A DNA stretch of 64,000 bases from Telmatospirillum sp. GTDB lineage: Bacteria; Pseudomonadota; Alphaproteobacteria; Rhodospirillales; Magnetospirillaceae. The notes beneath the pieces are model-generated. The model was not told the origin of the DNA, did not search any database, and saw only the letters and a list, made by a program, of their open reading frames with translations. Location of the stretch: positions 1 through 64,000 of the forward strand of contig WASQ01000018.1 of assembly GCA_009712185.1 (NCBI GenBank), given 5' to 3'. A program made the translations under genes and the position numbers. Below, in pieces: positions 1 through 7,346 of the stretch (its first letter is position 1; every line of letters begins with the position of its first letter).

Positions 1-53
1 TCGTCAGGCTCATAACCTGAAGGCCGCAGGTTCAAATCCTGCCCCCGCAACCA
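1..53 (+). tRNA. tRNA-Met (CAT), probably initiator, 3' part only
   Basis: The window opens inside this gene. The anticodon CAT lies at 11-13 in the loop CTCATAA, closed by a CAGG/CCTG stem. The T arm has the usual GGTTCAAATCC core at 29-39, and the acceptor strand ends in an encoded CCA at 51-53. The acceptor end CCCCCGCAACCA resembles alphaproteobacterial initiator tRNAs, but the 5' half and the position 1-72 mismatch are outside the window, so initiator identity is inferred. Its last 14 bases are repeated at 1098-1111. Confidence 0.9.
40..53 (+). repeat. Direct repeat, tRNA-proximal copy (candidate att site)
   Basis: The 14 bases TGCCCCCGCAACCA at the tRNA 3' end recur exactly at 1098-1111. 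Duplication of a tRNA 3' end on the far side of a small accessory segment is the usual footprint of tyrosine-recombinase integration. No integrase gene is visible between the copies, so the element would be a decayed remnant. Confidence 0.6.
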
Positions 54-59
54 AGATTT

Positions 60-91
60 AGCCCGTAAGTTCAACGACTTACGGGCTTTTT
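60..91 (+). terminator. Rho-independent terminator after tRNA
   Basis: An 11-bp perfect stem, AGCCCGTAAGT (60-70) against ACTTACGGGCT (77-87), closes a six-base loop and is followed by a T run. It sits just after the tRNA CCA and would end tRNA transcription. Confidence 0.85.
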
Positions 92-115
92 GCTGGCCAA
101 AATACAAGCGGAAAA

Positions 116-130
116 GAACAAAACAAGAAC
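116..130. promoter_or_regulatory. LexA-box-like GAAC-N7-GAAC
   Basis: The sequence GAACAAAACAAGAAC fits the alphaproteobacterial SOS box (GAACN7GAAC, equivalently GTTCN7GTTC). No gene starts next to it on either strand. The preceding GCGGAAAAGAACAAAA (108-123) is repeated at 1178-1193, where the second half-site is missing. It may be an orphan operator left by rearrangement, or a chance match. Confidence 0.4.
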
Positions 131-161
131 CTGTCTCCGCAAGGATGAGGGCTCAGTGGTT

Positions 162-470
162 TCATTCTGCCGCCAGTGTGCCGATGCCCTTGCGGTCAAC
201 CAGATCCAGCAGCTTGGCCGCCGAGCCACTCGGCTTCTTCACTCCCTGTTCCCATTGGGCCACCGTCGTCTTGCCGACTCCGAGGAAGGCGGCGAACACC
301 GACTGGCTGACGCGCGCCGACGCGCGGATGCGCTGCACGTCCTCGGCGGTGAACGTCCGTTTGGGCGGCAGGCACAGGCTGTCGAACTCCCACATGGTCA
401 GGTCGTCGATGCGTCCCTTGCCGTGAAGCCGTTTAGCGGCGGCGTGGACGTTGTCGAGTATCCTGCTCAT
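162..470 (-). CDS. HTH antitoxin (NadS/HigA-like) of a type II toxin-antitoxin pair
   Basis: This is a 102-residue protein with a helix-turn-helix in its second half (about residues 45-90, core SQSVFAAFLGVGKTTVAQWE), typical of NadS/HigA-like Xre antitoxins. Such proteins bind the partner toxin and repress their own operon. The start overlaps the end of the upstream toxin gene by 4 bp (467-470), so the order is toxin first, antitoxin second, as in HigBA-type modules. It lies on the small island beside the tRNA end, where toxin-antitoxin pairs often stabilise mobile DNA. Family assignment is by motif recognition only. Confidence 0.8.
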   Translation of the reverse strand: MSRILDNVHAAAKRLHGKGRIDDLTMWEFDSLCLPPKRTFTAEDVQRIRASARVSQSVFAAFLGVGKTTVAQWEQGVKKPSGSAAKLLDLVDRKGIGTLAAE

Positions 471-829
471 GGCGCAATCTCCAACAGGTCGCCGTCGGCC
501 ACGATGGCTTCGAGCGTGGCGTCGTCGTAACCCATGTACACCTCGGCCAACCGCATCAGGGCGGCCTTCTCTTTCTTGGTGATGTTGTCCTTCTCGTTCT
601 TGGCGAAGCCGTGGAGAAAGAACAGCCGCTCACCCTGTTTCCAGGCGACGATGACCCGCCAGCTCCGGCTCTTGCCCCGCCCCGGCATGGCCACCCGCTT
701 CTTAAGCAGGAAACCGCCAAGGCGGGCGTCGATCAGGCCGCTGTCGATTTCGAGGGCAGCCGCCATCAGGATGGCGTCGGTCATATCCTCGTCGTCGAAG
801 CCGAGGTCTTTGAACACTCGGAGAGTCAA
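467..829 (-). CDS. RelE/HigB-like toxin of a type II toxin-antitoxin pair
   Basis: The 120-residue product resembles the RelE-type family with the core pattern GRGKSRSWRVIVAWKQG followed by LFFLHGFAKNEKDNI (about residues 50-83), where basic and aromatic residues of these mRNA interferases cluster. By family it would cleave mRNA on the ribosome and be neutralised by the product of the gene overlapping its 3' end by 4 bp. A promoter would lie above 829, between this gene and the resolvase remnant at 929-1012. Toxicity and target are untested inference. Confidence 0.8.
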   Translation of the reverse strand: MTLRVFKDLGFDDEDMTDAILMAAALEIDSGLIDARLGGFLLKKRVAMPGRGKSRSWRVIVAWKQGERLFFLHGFAKNEKDNITKKEKAALMRLAEVYMGYDDATLEAIVADGDLLEIAP

Positions 830-928
830 CTTATATCACTCTGTGATACAAATATCAATCGCCTGCGGGCCATAACGTTCCGCGCGTCCGAGGTATGGTG
901 GTCACGTCGAATTGGAAGTCAATCACTC

Positions 929-1012
929 TCACCAAGCCTCGGCCAGTACCCGATACACCGACGCCTTTCCGATTCCCAGCCGTCGGGTGATCTCCGTTGC
1001 TCTGATTGACAT
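929..1012 (-). pseudogene. Serine resolvase C-terminal remnant
   Basis: On the minus strand a 27-codon stretch (MSIRATEITRRLGIGKASVY followed by RVLAEAW and stop) matches the C-terminal DNA-binding helix-turn-helix of Tn3-type resolvases/invertases. Upstream frames are broken by stops and there is no catalytic serine domain, so this is only a scrap. It lies inside the tRNA-flanked segment and supports a mobile origin for it. Confidence 0.65.
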
Positions 1013-1097
1013 TCCTCGGCATACGAAGAAGCGCGATCGATTACGCCGCCAATTTCGGAATGGCTCTTTCGACTAATCGCAGGAATCGGGTGTTGCG

Positions 1098-1111
1098 TGC
1101 CCCCGCAACCA
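1098..1111 (+). repeat. Direct repeat, distal copy of tRNA 3' end (candidate att site)
   Basis: An exact second copy of TGCCCCCGCAACCA from the tRNA end, followed by GAT as in the first copy (AGAT). The preceding sequence is unrelated to a tRNA, so this is not a second tRNA gene but the presumed far boundary of a 1.06-kb insert at 54-1097. Confidence 0.6.
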
Positions 1112-1119
1112 GATCCCAC

Positions 1120-1160
1120 AAAAAGCGCCGCCCGGCCCCAAAAGCCCGCGGCGCTTTTTT
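1120..1160 (+). terminator. Rho-independent terminator
   Basis: GCGCCGC (1125-1131) pairs with GCGGCGC (1148-1154), extended by five A:T pairs and followed by TTTTTT. It sits just beyond the distal tRNA-end repeat and may be the original terminator of the tRNA transcript before the 54-1097 segment was inserted. Confidence 0.75.
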
Positions 1161-1211
1161 ATTGGTCCCGCTTCCTTGCGGAAAAGAACAAAATCAGCGC
1201 AGGCCTAGAGG

Positions 1212-1304
1212 CGGCCCTGAGCCAAGTTTCTCAGAAACCCCTGGGTCCCCCGCCCGCTATCCGCTCGCGGGCCCGGGGGGCAGCCAACCGGCGATGAGCA
1301 ATCC
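1212..1304 (+). repeat. Dispersed palindromic repeat, copy A
   Basis: About 93 bp. It starts with GGCCCTGAGCCAAG, runs through a core resembling TTTCTCAGAAACCC and CCGCCCGCTATCCG, then CGCGGGCCCGG, and ends with CAACCGGCGATGAGCAATCC. Six related copies occur at 22.1, 30.6, 32.8, 37.9, 45.1 and 54.4 kb. It lies in the gap between the tRNA-side island and the DUF3617 gene. Confidence 0.75.
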
Positions 1305-1350
1305 AAATTTTATCGGCAGGCTTCCGGAGGGTGGCATGGCGTCAGGCCGG

Positions 1351-1878
1351 CTATTTTGATCCGGTCGCGGCGCAGTCGGCACCGACATAGACGAGGTCGG
1401 TTTCCATCAGTGTCTCGTGCCGGGCCCCGGCCAGGTCGACGCGCGTCGATTCCATCCGGGTGTGGACGATATCGCCATCGATCGTCCTCTCGCCCTTGCC
1501 CGCCGTTCTGATTCCCTGCACCGTACAATCCCAGGTGAAGCTGACCCTGGTCGTCGATTTGTCGATAATGGTCGGTTTGCAGGTCGGTTGCTCAAGTCCG
1601 GGTGTGATGGACGGATCGCCCTTGGAGACGCAGAAGCGTCCTATGCCGCTTGCCATTTCCAGCATCTGGCGGCGCTGTTCCGGTGGCAGGGCCTGAGCCG
1701 TCTTTTCCATCTTTGCCCTTTGTGCGGCCCGGACAGACAAAAGGTCGTTTCCGTCTCTCAGGAGTGTTTTGGGGTGGGTTTCCCAAAGACCCGGCTTCAA
1801 TCCGGTATCGTCGGCCGCCTGGAGCGCCGTCGTCGTCAGAGGAAAAACAAACAGGAAGGCACGAAGAAATGGTGGCAT
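1351..1878 (-). CDS. DUF3617 domain periplasmic protein
   Basis: The 175-residue protein starts with a signal peptide of about 21 residues (hydrophobic LRAFLFVFPLTTTALQA, cleavage before ADD). The mature part opens with LKPGLWE, the diagnostic start of DUF3617 proteins, followed by a helix rich in charged residues and the conserved Cys pairs (FCVSKGD, PTCKP, WDC, ADCAA). These are small periplasmic proteins of unknown role. It stands alone: dispersed repeat copy A lies downstream and a 370-bp gap without genes upstream. Confidence 0.8.
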   Translation of the reverse strand: MPPFLRAFLFVFPLTTTALQAADDTGLKPGLWETHPKTLLRDGNDLLSVRAAQRAKMEKTAQALPPEQRRQMLEMASGIGRFCVSKGDPSITPGLEQPTCKPTIIDKSTTRVSFTWDCTVQGIRTAGKGERTIDGDIVHTRMESTRVDLAGARHETLMETDLVYVGADCAATGSK

Positions 1879-2247
1879 GGTGGTTTTCCCGACGAATTTG
1901 TTCCGATGACGAGTCTGTTGTTTTCTCCCTGCGAAAGGTCATAGGGGAGATGTGGCTCCATTGCAAAAGACAAGTTGGTGACGGTTTGATTCGGGAATAT
2001 TCATTGTTTTCCGCGTATTTTTTTCTCCCGATACTGGAAATATCAGGTGTGTCCCGGTCTCCTTGCTGGACAATTCCCGTTCGGGAGCCCGTCTTTCCCG
2101 CCGGATGCCGCCATCGACAGGCAATAATGCCGATCGGGTGATCGAGGCCACCGCAAATCCTCGCGTTTCGGGGAAAATCGGCGGCGGTCGCTCCGATGCG
2201 GGGAATGATATCGCCTGTCCGCCGGCAACGACGCGGTTTTCAATCCG
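1879..2247. other. Intergenic stretch without a recognisable gene
   Basis: This 369-bp gap separates two minus-strand genes. Short open frames on both strands have no start context or family likeness. It presumably holds the promoter of the DUF3617 gene at its left end. No repeat, RNA gene or strong hairpin was recognised. Confidence 0.5.
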
Positions 2248-3984
2248 CTATCCCATGACCCGCCGCGTCAGGGCGCGCCCCGCGAAGCGGAGGCGCTGCG
2301 ACAGGGGAAAACGTTGAAACGTCGATTTCGCGGTGCCGGAGGTGAAGGCTGTGCGTCGGCTGTAGTCGATCGCCACCTCCACCACCACAGGCTGTCCGGT
2401 GGCGGCCTCGCAACGGGCTTCGGCGATGGCGGTCCCGATCGACCTGTCGTCGGGCAGGGCGACATAGGCCGCACCGGTGGCCCGGGCAACGGCCCCGATG
2501 TCCAGTCCACCCAGAATCGTGCAAGGGGTGCGGTTATAGGGAATCCGCTGCGCCTGGGCGATCTGCGACAATTCGCCGTCGCGGAAGACAAAGAAAACCA
2601 CGCCCAGTTTGAGAGAGGCCGCGGTGGCGATTTCCATGCAGGTCATCATGAAGCAGCCGTCCCCGACGATGGCGCAGACCTCGTGGTCGGGGCGGGCAAG
2701 CTTGGCGCCGATGGCGGCGGGCACGGCATAGCCCATGGCGTTGAAGTCGGTCGGAGTCAGCAGCCGGCCGCCGGCCCGGATGGGAAACAGTTCCGCCGCC
2801 AGATAGGTATGGTTGCCATCATCCAGAACGGTGATCAGGTCGGCAGGGGTCTGCTGGCGCAAACCGTCGAAGAAACGGGCGGGATTGACCCGGTCTTTGC
2901 TGTCGTGGGCGTTCCATTCGGCCCGCCAGGCCGCCTTGTCGGAGGCAATGTTCCGCCTCAGGTCCTCCCCGTCCCGGGAGAGGGCGGGGCGCCCGCGAAT
3001 GTCGCGCAACAGGGCGGCGAGCGCCGCCCGGGCATCGCCGACGAGGCCGATTTCGGCGGGATAGTTGGCGTTGATGACTTGTGGGTCAATGTCGATATGG
3101 ATCAGGGCGGCGGGCACCCGGGCGGCGAAACTGCCGGTGGGAATTTCGCTGAAGCGCACGCCGGCCGCCAGCATGACGTCGCAATCGGCGAAGGCATTAC
3201 GGGCGGCGGGAACCGCCGACGGGCTGAAGCCGAAGCCGGCATGCAACGGGTGGTCGGCGGGAAAGCTGGCCAGACCTTGCAGCGTGGTGGCGACCGGGGC
3301 ATGCAGCGCTTCCGCCAACCGGATCAGCTCATCGGTGGCGTTGCGTGCCCCCCAGCCGACGAACAGGCCGGGATGCCTGGCCGCCAGCAGCCGGTCGGCC
3401 GCTTCGCGGATCAGTGCCGGATCCGGTTCCGGAGGAGGCGGAGCCGGGCTCCAGCGGGGCAGATCCCCCACCTCGCCGGGGAACAGTTGCAGATTGACGG
3501 GGATTTCGACCAGGACCGGGCCGGGATGGCCACTGGTTGCGATGCGGTGAGCCTCGAAAATCGTCGGCACCACGTCGTCATGCCGGGTAATGCGGAACGC
3601 GGCCTTGGTCAAAGGGGCGGCCAGGGCCAACTGGTCGATGCCATGCAGCTGGAAGCGGCGTCCGGTGTCGGTGCGGGGGCCTCCGGTCAGGACCAGCATG
3701 GGGATGCCGTCCAGGAACGCCTCGCCGATACCGCTGGCGGCATGGGTGAAGCCGGCGGCGGGGACGATGACCAGGGTGCCGATGGCCCCGTCGGAAACCC
3801 GGCTGACGGCGTCGGCCATGAAGGCTCCGCCGCCTTCATGCGTGACCAGAACCGGAGAGATCGAAGCGCTGTTGTTCAGTTCGTCATAGAGTTCGGTGGT
3901 GTGCACGCCGGGAATGCCGAAGGTGTGGGTCACCCCCAATTGTTCCAGGGCGTAAACCGCCAGCCAGGCCGCGGTCTTTTTCAT
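2248..3984 (-). CDS. ThDP-dependent acetolactate-synthase-like enzyme
   Basis: At 578 residues it has the size and three-domain plan of ThDP enzymes related to acetolactate synthase large subunits. The N-terminal PYR domain carries the activating Glu in LVTHEGGGAFMADA (about residue 50). A central domain follows (about 190-330), then the C-terminal PP domain with the ThDP/Mg motif GDGCFMM (about residue 455). The usual Asn near the end of that motif is replaced in FVFRDGE. It lies 15 bp downstream of an FAD dehydrogenase gene in one operon, with no small regulatory ALS subunit. That argues for a catabolic or specialised 2-oxoacid reaction rather than branched-chain amino acid synthesis. The true substrate is unknown. 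Confidence 0.8.
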   Translation of the reverse strand: MKKTAAWLAVYALEQLGVTHTFGIPGVHTTELYDELNNSASISPVLVTHEGGGAFMADAVSRVSDGAIGTLVIVPAAGFTHAASGIGEAFLDGIPMLVLTGGPRTDTGRRFQLHGIDQLALAAPLTKAAFRITRHDDVVPTIFEAHRIATSGHPGPVLVEIPVNLQLFPGEVGDLPRWSPAPPPPEPDPALIREAADRLLAARHPGLFVGWGARNATDELIRLAEALHAPVATTLQGLASFPADHPLHAGFGFSPSAVPAARNAFADCDVMLAAGVRFSEIPTGSFAARVPAALIHIDIDPQVINANYPAEIGLVGDARAALAALLRDIRGRPALSRDGEDLRRNIASDKAAWRAEWNAHDSKDRVNPARFFDGLRQQTPADLITVLDDGNHTYLAAELFPIRAGGRLLTPTDFNAMGYAVPAAIGAKLARPDHEVCAIVGDGCFMMTCMEIATAASLKLGVVFFVFRDGELSQIAQAQRIPYNRTPCTILGGLDIGAVARATGAAYVALPDDRSIGTAIAEARCEAATGQPVVVEVAIDYSRRTAFTSGTAKSTFQRFPLSQRLRFAGRALTRRVMG

Positions 3985-3999
3985 GCGTGTTTCCTTTCC

Positions 4000-5640
4000 T
4001 CAGCAGTGGGCCGCGATGAAAGCGGCGGCATGGCGCGCGGTCAGGACGCAGCCGCCCAGAAAGGTTCCTTCCAGCGATCGCAGGCCGTTGGCGCCGCCGC
4101 CGCCGAATCCGGCCGCTTCACCGATAGCGTAAAGGCCGGGAACCGGCGTGCCGTCGGCGGTCAGCACGCGGCTGTCGAGATCGGTGCGGATGCCGCCCAG
4201 GCTCTTGCGGCTGATGATGAATTCACGGATGGCGATCAGCGGCATGGCGTCCGGGTCCAGGATCGGCTGGAAACGGCAGGTTCGCAGGCGGTCGCCGCGC
4301 CACAGTCGCAAATGGGCGATGCGCCGCAATTGTTCGTCATTATGGAATCTCGGGCCCCGCCGGATTTCAGAGTCATAGCGCTCGATGGCATCGCGGACGA
4401 CGGCCGGTTCGACGGCATCGTCCCCTTGCAGGGCATTCATCTTCGCGACCAGTTCCGGCAGGCTGCGCGCCGTCACCATGTCAGGGCATTGTTCGGTCAT
4501 TTCCCGCAGCAGCCAGCGGTTGCCCAGCAACGCATCCCGCAGGAAGGCGAAGGCGTTGCGATCGCGGATTGCCGGGTTGAACTCGGCCCCCGACACCGCC
4601 AGCTCCTTCAGCGCGATGGCACGGTTCATCACCTGCCAGGAATATTGCCGGTCCTGCCGACAGATCTGCGTCACCAGATCGCGCGTGTCAAAGCCGCTGA
4701 CCAGTGGCGAGGGGCCGATCCGCTCACCCCGCCAGTTGAGCCACAGGGCCGATTTGGGCGGTACCAGCGACAGGCCGTGACCGGGCTTGCGCGGCCGCCA
4801 GTGGCGGACCCCGGCGGCATAATTCCACATGCGGTCCAGATTGGCGACGACGCCGCCTCCCCGGGCCACGGCGTCATGCATCAGGCCGTCGGCGAAACGG
4901 TGGGATCCGTTCAGCAGGATCGCAGGCGGTCCCGACCAGTCGGGATGCCAGTGACTGCGCACCCGGTCGAGATCTCCGTTGATGCCGCCGGCCGCGACGA
5001 TCACATGCGGCGCTCGGGCGGTGAAGGTTGTCGCGTCGGGCAGGCCAACGTTCCTGATATCGACGCCATGACAACCGACGACGCAGCCGTCCCGCCACTC
5101 AAGCCCGACAACCTTATGGTCGAAGCACACTGTCAGGGCATCACGCCGTGGATGATTCAGAAGATGGCGGATCAGGGTGCTTGCGAGATGCTGTCCCGTG
5201 CCCCATACGACATGCCAGCGCGGCAGGGAATTGCCGCCGCCATGGAGGCCCCGTTCGACCCATAGGGGCATGGGCAGAAAGCGTACACCGCGTGCGCGCA
5301 GCCAGTCGTAAATCATGTCCCGGCTTTCGCAAACATAGGCCTCCGCCCAGAGGCGGGGCCAGTATTCGCTTTGTTCGTCCTGGCCGAAGGCGCCGAAACT
5401 CAGCCAGTCCGCCAGGGCCAGACCGGGGGTGTCGGAAATGCCGAACCGCCGTTGTTCCGGCGTGCCGACCACCAGGATGCCGCCGAAACTCTCCCGGGCC
5501 AGTCCGCCCAGATTTTCCTCTCCATCGCGGTCCAGCAGAAGAACGCTGCGCCCGCGGGAGAGGAGCTCTTGCGCGGCGACGATGCCGGCCAACCCTCCGC
5601 CAACGATGATGCTGTCAGCCGCGTAATGCTTTCCGGACAT
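4000..5640 (-). CDS. FAD-binding dehydrogenase (COG3573 type)
   Basis: This is a 546-residue flavoprotein with the dinucleotide-binding fold at the N terminus (IIVGGGLAGIVAAQELLSRG, residues 11-30, then LLLDRD). The C-terminal FAD segment is GLYAIGEAAGFGGGGANG, followed by SLEGTFLGGC. It resembles the fumarate-reductase/3-ketosteroid-dehydrogenase superfamily, specifically the predicted oxidoreductases of COG3573. No signal peptide is visible. It is the first gene of a two-gene operon with the ThDP enzyme and is transcribed away from a LysR gene 155 bp off. The pair could dehydrogenate a substrate and then cleave or condense the 2-oxoacid formed; this is inference only. Confidence 0.8.
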   Translation of the reverse strand: MSGKHYAADSIIVGGGLAGIVAAQELLSRGRSVLLLDRDGEENLGGLARESFGGILVVGTPEQRRFGISDTPGLALADWLSFGAFGQDEQSEYWPRLWAEAYVCESRDMIYDWLRARGVRFLPMPLWVERGLHGGGNSLPRWHVVWGTGQHLASTLIRHLLNHPRRDALTVCFDHKVVGLEWRDGCVVGCHGVDIRNVGLPDATTFTARAPHVIVAAGGINGDLDRVRSHWHPDWSGPPAILLNGSHRFADGLMHDAVARGGGVVANLDRMWNYAAGVRHWRPRKPGHGLSLVPPKSALWLNWRGERIGPSPLVSGFDTRDLVTQICRQDRQYSWQVMNRAIALKELAVSGAEFNPAIRDRNAFAFLRDALLGNRWLLREMTEQCPDMVTARSLPELVAKMNALQGDDAVEPAVVRDAIERYDSEIRRGPRFHNDEQLRRIAHLRLWRGDRLRTCRFQPILDPDAMPLIAIREFIISRKSLGGIRTDLDSRVLTADGTPVPGLYAIGEAAGFGGGGANGLRSLEGTFLGGCVLTARHAAAFIAAHC

Positions 5641-5795
5641 GCTTCCACCTGATGTTCTGTTTTTCAGGTCTTTCTGATATTGTCTATTATTGTTATTCCA
5701 TTATTTTTATTAAGGTAACGCTCTAATTATCGTTTTTTCGAATTTTCCCTGTCCAATGACTTCTTTTTTGCCGATCGATAACCTGGAGTAATCGG

Positions 5796-6746
5796 ATGAA
5801 CCTGCGCCAGTTGCAGCATTTCGTCGCCTTGGCCGATACCTGCAACGTCCGCCAGAGCAGCGCCCGGCTCAATCTGACCCAGCCTGCCCTGTCGAAAAGC
5901 ATCCGGACGCTGGAGGATGATCTGGGAGTGGTGCTGTTTGAACGGCTGGGACGGGGATTGCGACTGACGCCCGCGGGTACCTGGCTTCTGTCCCGTTCGG
6001 CCTCGTTGCTGGCCGACGTGCAACGGCTGCGCGCCGAGATCGATCTGATCCGGCGCCACGCCGACAGCGTGGTCAGCGTCGCCGCGGGTACGGTTCTGTG
6101 CGCATCCCTGATTCCGCGCAGCCTGATTCGTCTGCGCGCCATCGCCCCCGGTCTGCGAGTCAGGGTGGATGCGGGATATTGGGATGATCACAGGGTGATG
6201 CTGTTGAAGGGGGATATCGATCTTCTGGTGGCCGATGCGCGCGAGCTGGAAGACGTCGACCTGTTCGATTTCACGCCTCTCCCAGCCGAGCCGATCCGCG
6301 GGTTCGTGCGTCCAGGTCATCCCCTGGCACGACGGCAGGCATTGCGGCCCTCTGATCTAGACGGTCATGCCGTCGCCGGCCTCAGCCGACTTCCACGCGA
6401 ACTGGAACGCCTGCTTGCCAGATCTCCCGATGTTCCGGCCCGTGGTTCCGATATGATCGTTGCCAATGACTTCAGCCTGCTGAGAGCCGTGACCACGTCT
6501 TCGGATCTGGTGCTGTTCGCTCCCCTGAGCGCGGTGTCGGATCTGTGCGATTGCCAAGCCCTGTCTGTTCTGGATCTCGATCTTCCATCCGCGCTGCAAA
6601 CCCGGTTCGCCATCGTCTGGCGTCGGGACCGCGGTTTGTCTCCGGCGGCGGACCTGCTGCGCCAGACCATTCTGGGTTGCGTCCTGTCCGCAGGTCAGCG
6701 GACCGAGGGCGAAGCCGGTGTCGCTGTCGCTGTCGATGCGACCTGA
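5796..6746 (+). CDS. LysR-family transcriptional regulator
   Basis: A 316-residue protein with the canonical N-terminal winged helix (MNLRQLQHFVALADTCNVRQ, recognition region LTQPALSKSIRTLEDDLGV, residues about 28-46), then a substrate-binding-like effector domain. It is divergent from the FAD-dehydrogenase/ThDP-enzyme operon across a 155-bp AT-rich gap. This is the normal arrangement for a LysR protein controlling its neighbour in response to a pathway metabolite. The inducer is unknown. Confidence 0.88.
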   Translation: MNLRQLQHFVALADTCNVRQSSARLNLTQPALSKSIRTLEDDLGVVLFERLGRGLRLTPAGTWLLSRSASLLADVQRLRAEIDLIRRHADSVVSVAAGTVLCASLIPRSLIRLRAIAPGLRVRVDAGYWDDHRVMLLKGDIDLLVADARELEDVDLFDFTPLPAEPIRGFVRPGHPLARRQALRPSDLDGHAVAGLSRLPRELERLLARSPDVPARGSDMIVANDFSLLRAVTTSSDLVLFAPLSAVSDLCDCQALSVLDLDLPSALQTRFAIVWRRDRGLSPAADLLRQTILGCVLSAGQRTEGEAGVAVAVDAT

Positions 6747-6835
6747 ACGGCGCGGAATTGCGGAGACCCAACTCGGATTATTCACTAATTTTTACATTTA
6801 ATTAATGTAAAATATGGTTTTTCTACCTATGGTTG

Positions 6836-6972
6836 TTTGGTGGAGCATGGCGGCAACGAACCGGCCATCGCCGTCGAAGACGACGATCGGCTGGAAACCG
6901 TATTCGTCATGGTGGGCGTTGACCAGGCGCAACTGCTGGCCGCCATCGCACCGGGCGACCACCGGGACTAAG
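6836..6972 (-). pseudogene. IS1380-family transposase remnant
   Basis: Minus-strand translation gives GGQQLRLVNAHHDEYGFQP followed by IVVFDGDGRFVAAML, which matches the internal block of IS1380-type DDE transposases (the NAH-DEYGFQPI-V-FDG pattern). Nothing before or after continues the protein in frame, so about 45 codons of a former transposase of more than 400 codons survive. It lies in a 600-bp AT-rich gap, with a GTGCAC motif at 7004-7009 like those at 25.7-26.4 kb. Confidence 0.7.
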
Positions 6973-7346
6973 TAATCCTGGATAGGCCTTTGGGCCGATG
7001 GACGTGCACTGATTGGAACCTTTCAGCGATCGTCCGCTATCCGCCCAGGATCCCTCATCGACGGTTGGTATGGCAACAAAGCTGTCCGTGTTGTCCCTAT
7101 TTGAGGATAGGGCAATGCCGTGCGTTGTGTTTCTCTCCCGAGATAAATTCGATATTCACTTCTAATGCATAAATATTAATTTCACATTTAATAATGTAAA
7201 TTTATGTAAAAATCCCGTTAATGCAAAAATGTTTTAGTAAATATGGAAATATAAATTTATTAATATGCTCTAAATATGATGAATTCATTTGTTTATTATA
7301 ATATATTTGATCGGCTCAACATGATTCCGGAAATTCGGGGGGCGAC
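6973..7346. other. AT-rich intergenic region before chemoreceptor
   Basis: From about 7150 to 7340 base composition drops sharply (long A/T runs with several ATTTA-like blocks) just upstream of the chemoreceptor gene. It likely contains that gene's promoter. No coding frame with family likeness is present. Confidence 0.5.

Noticed and set aside
1098-1111. Second tRNA gene
   Set aside because: Only the last 14 bases of the tRNA are repeated; no anticodon arm or cloverleaf precedes them.
2314-5265. 983-codon plus-strand open frame
   Set aside because: It is antisense to the ThDP enzyme and FAD dehydrogenase. The translation is Gly/Gln/Arg/Asp-rich without domains, a GC-bias shadow.
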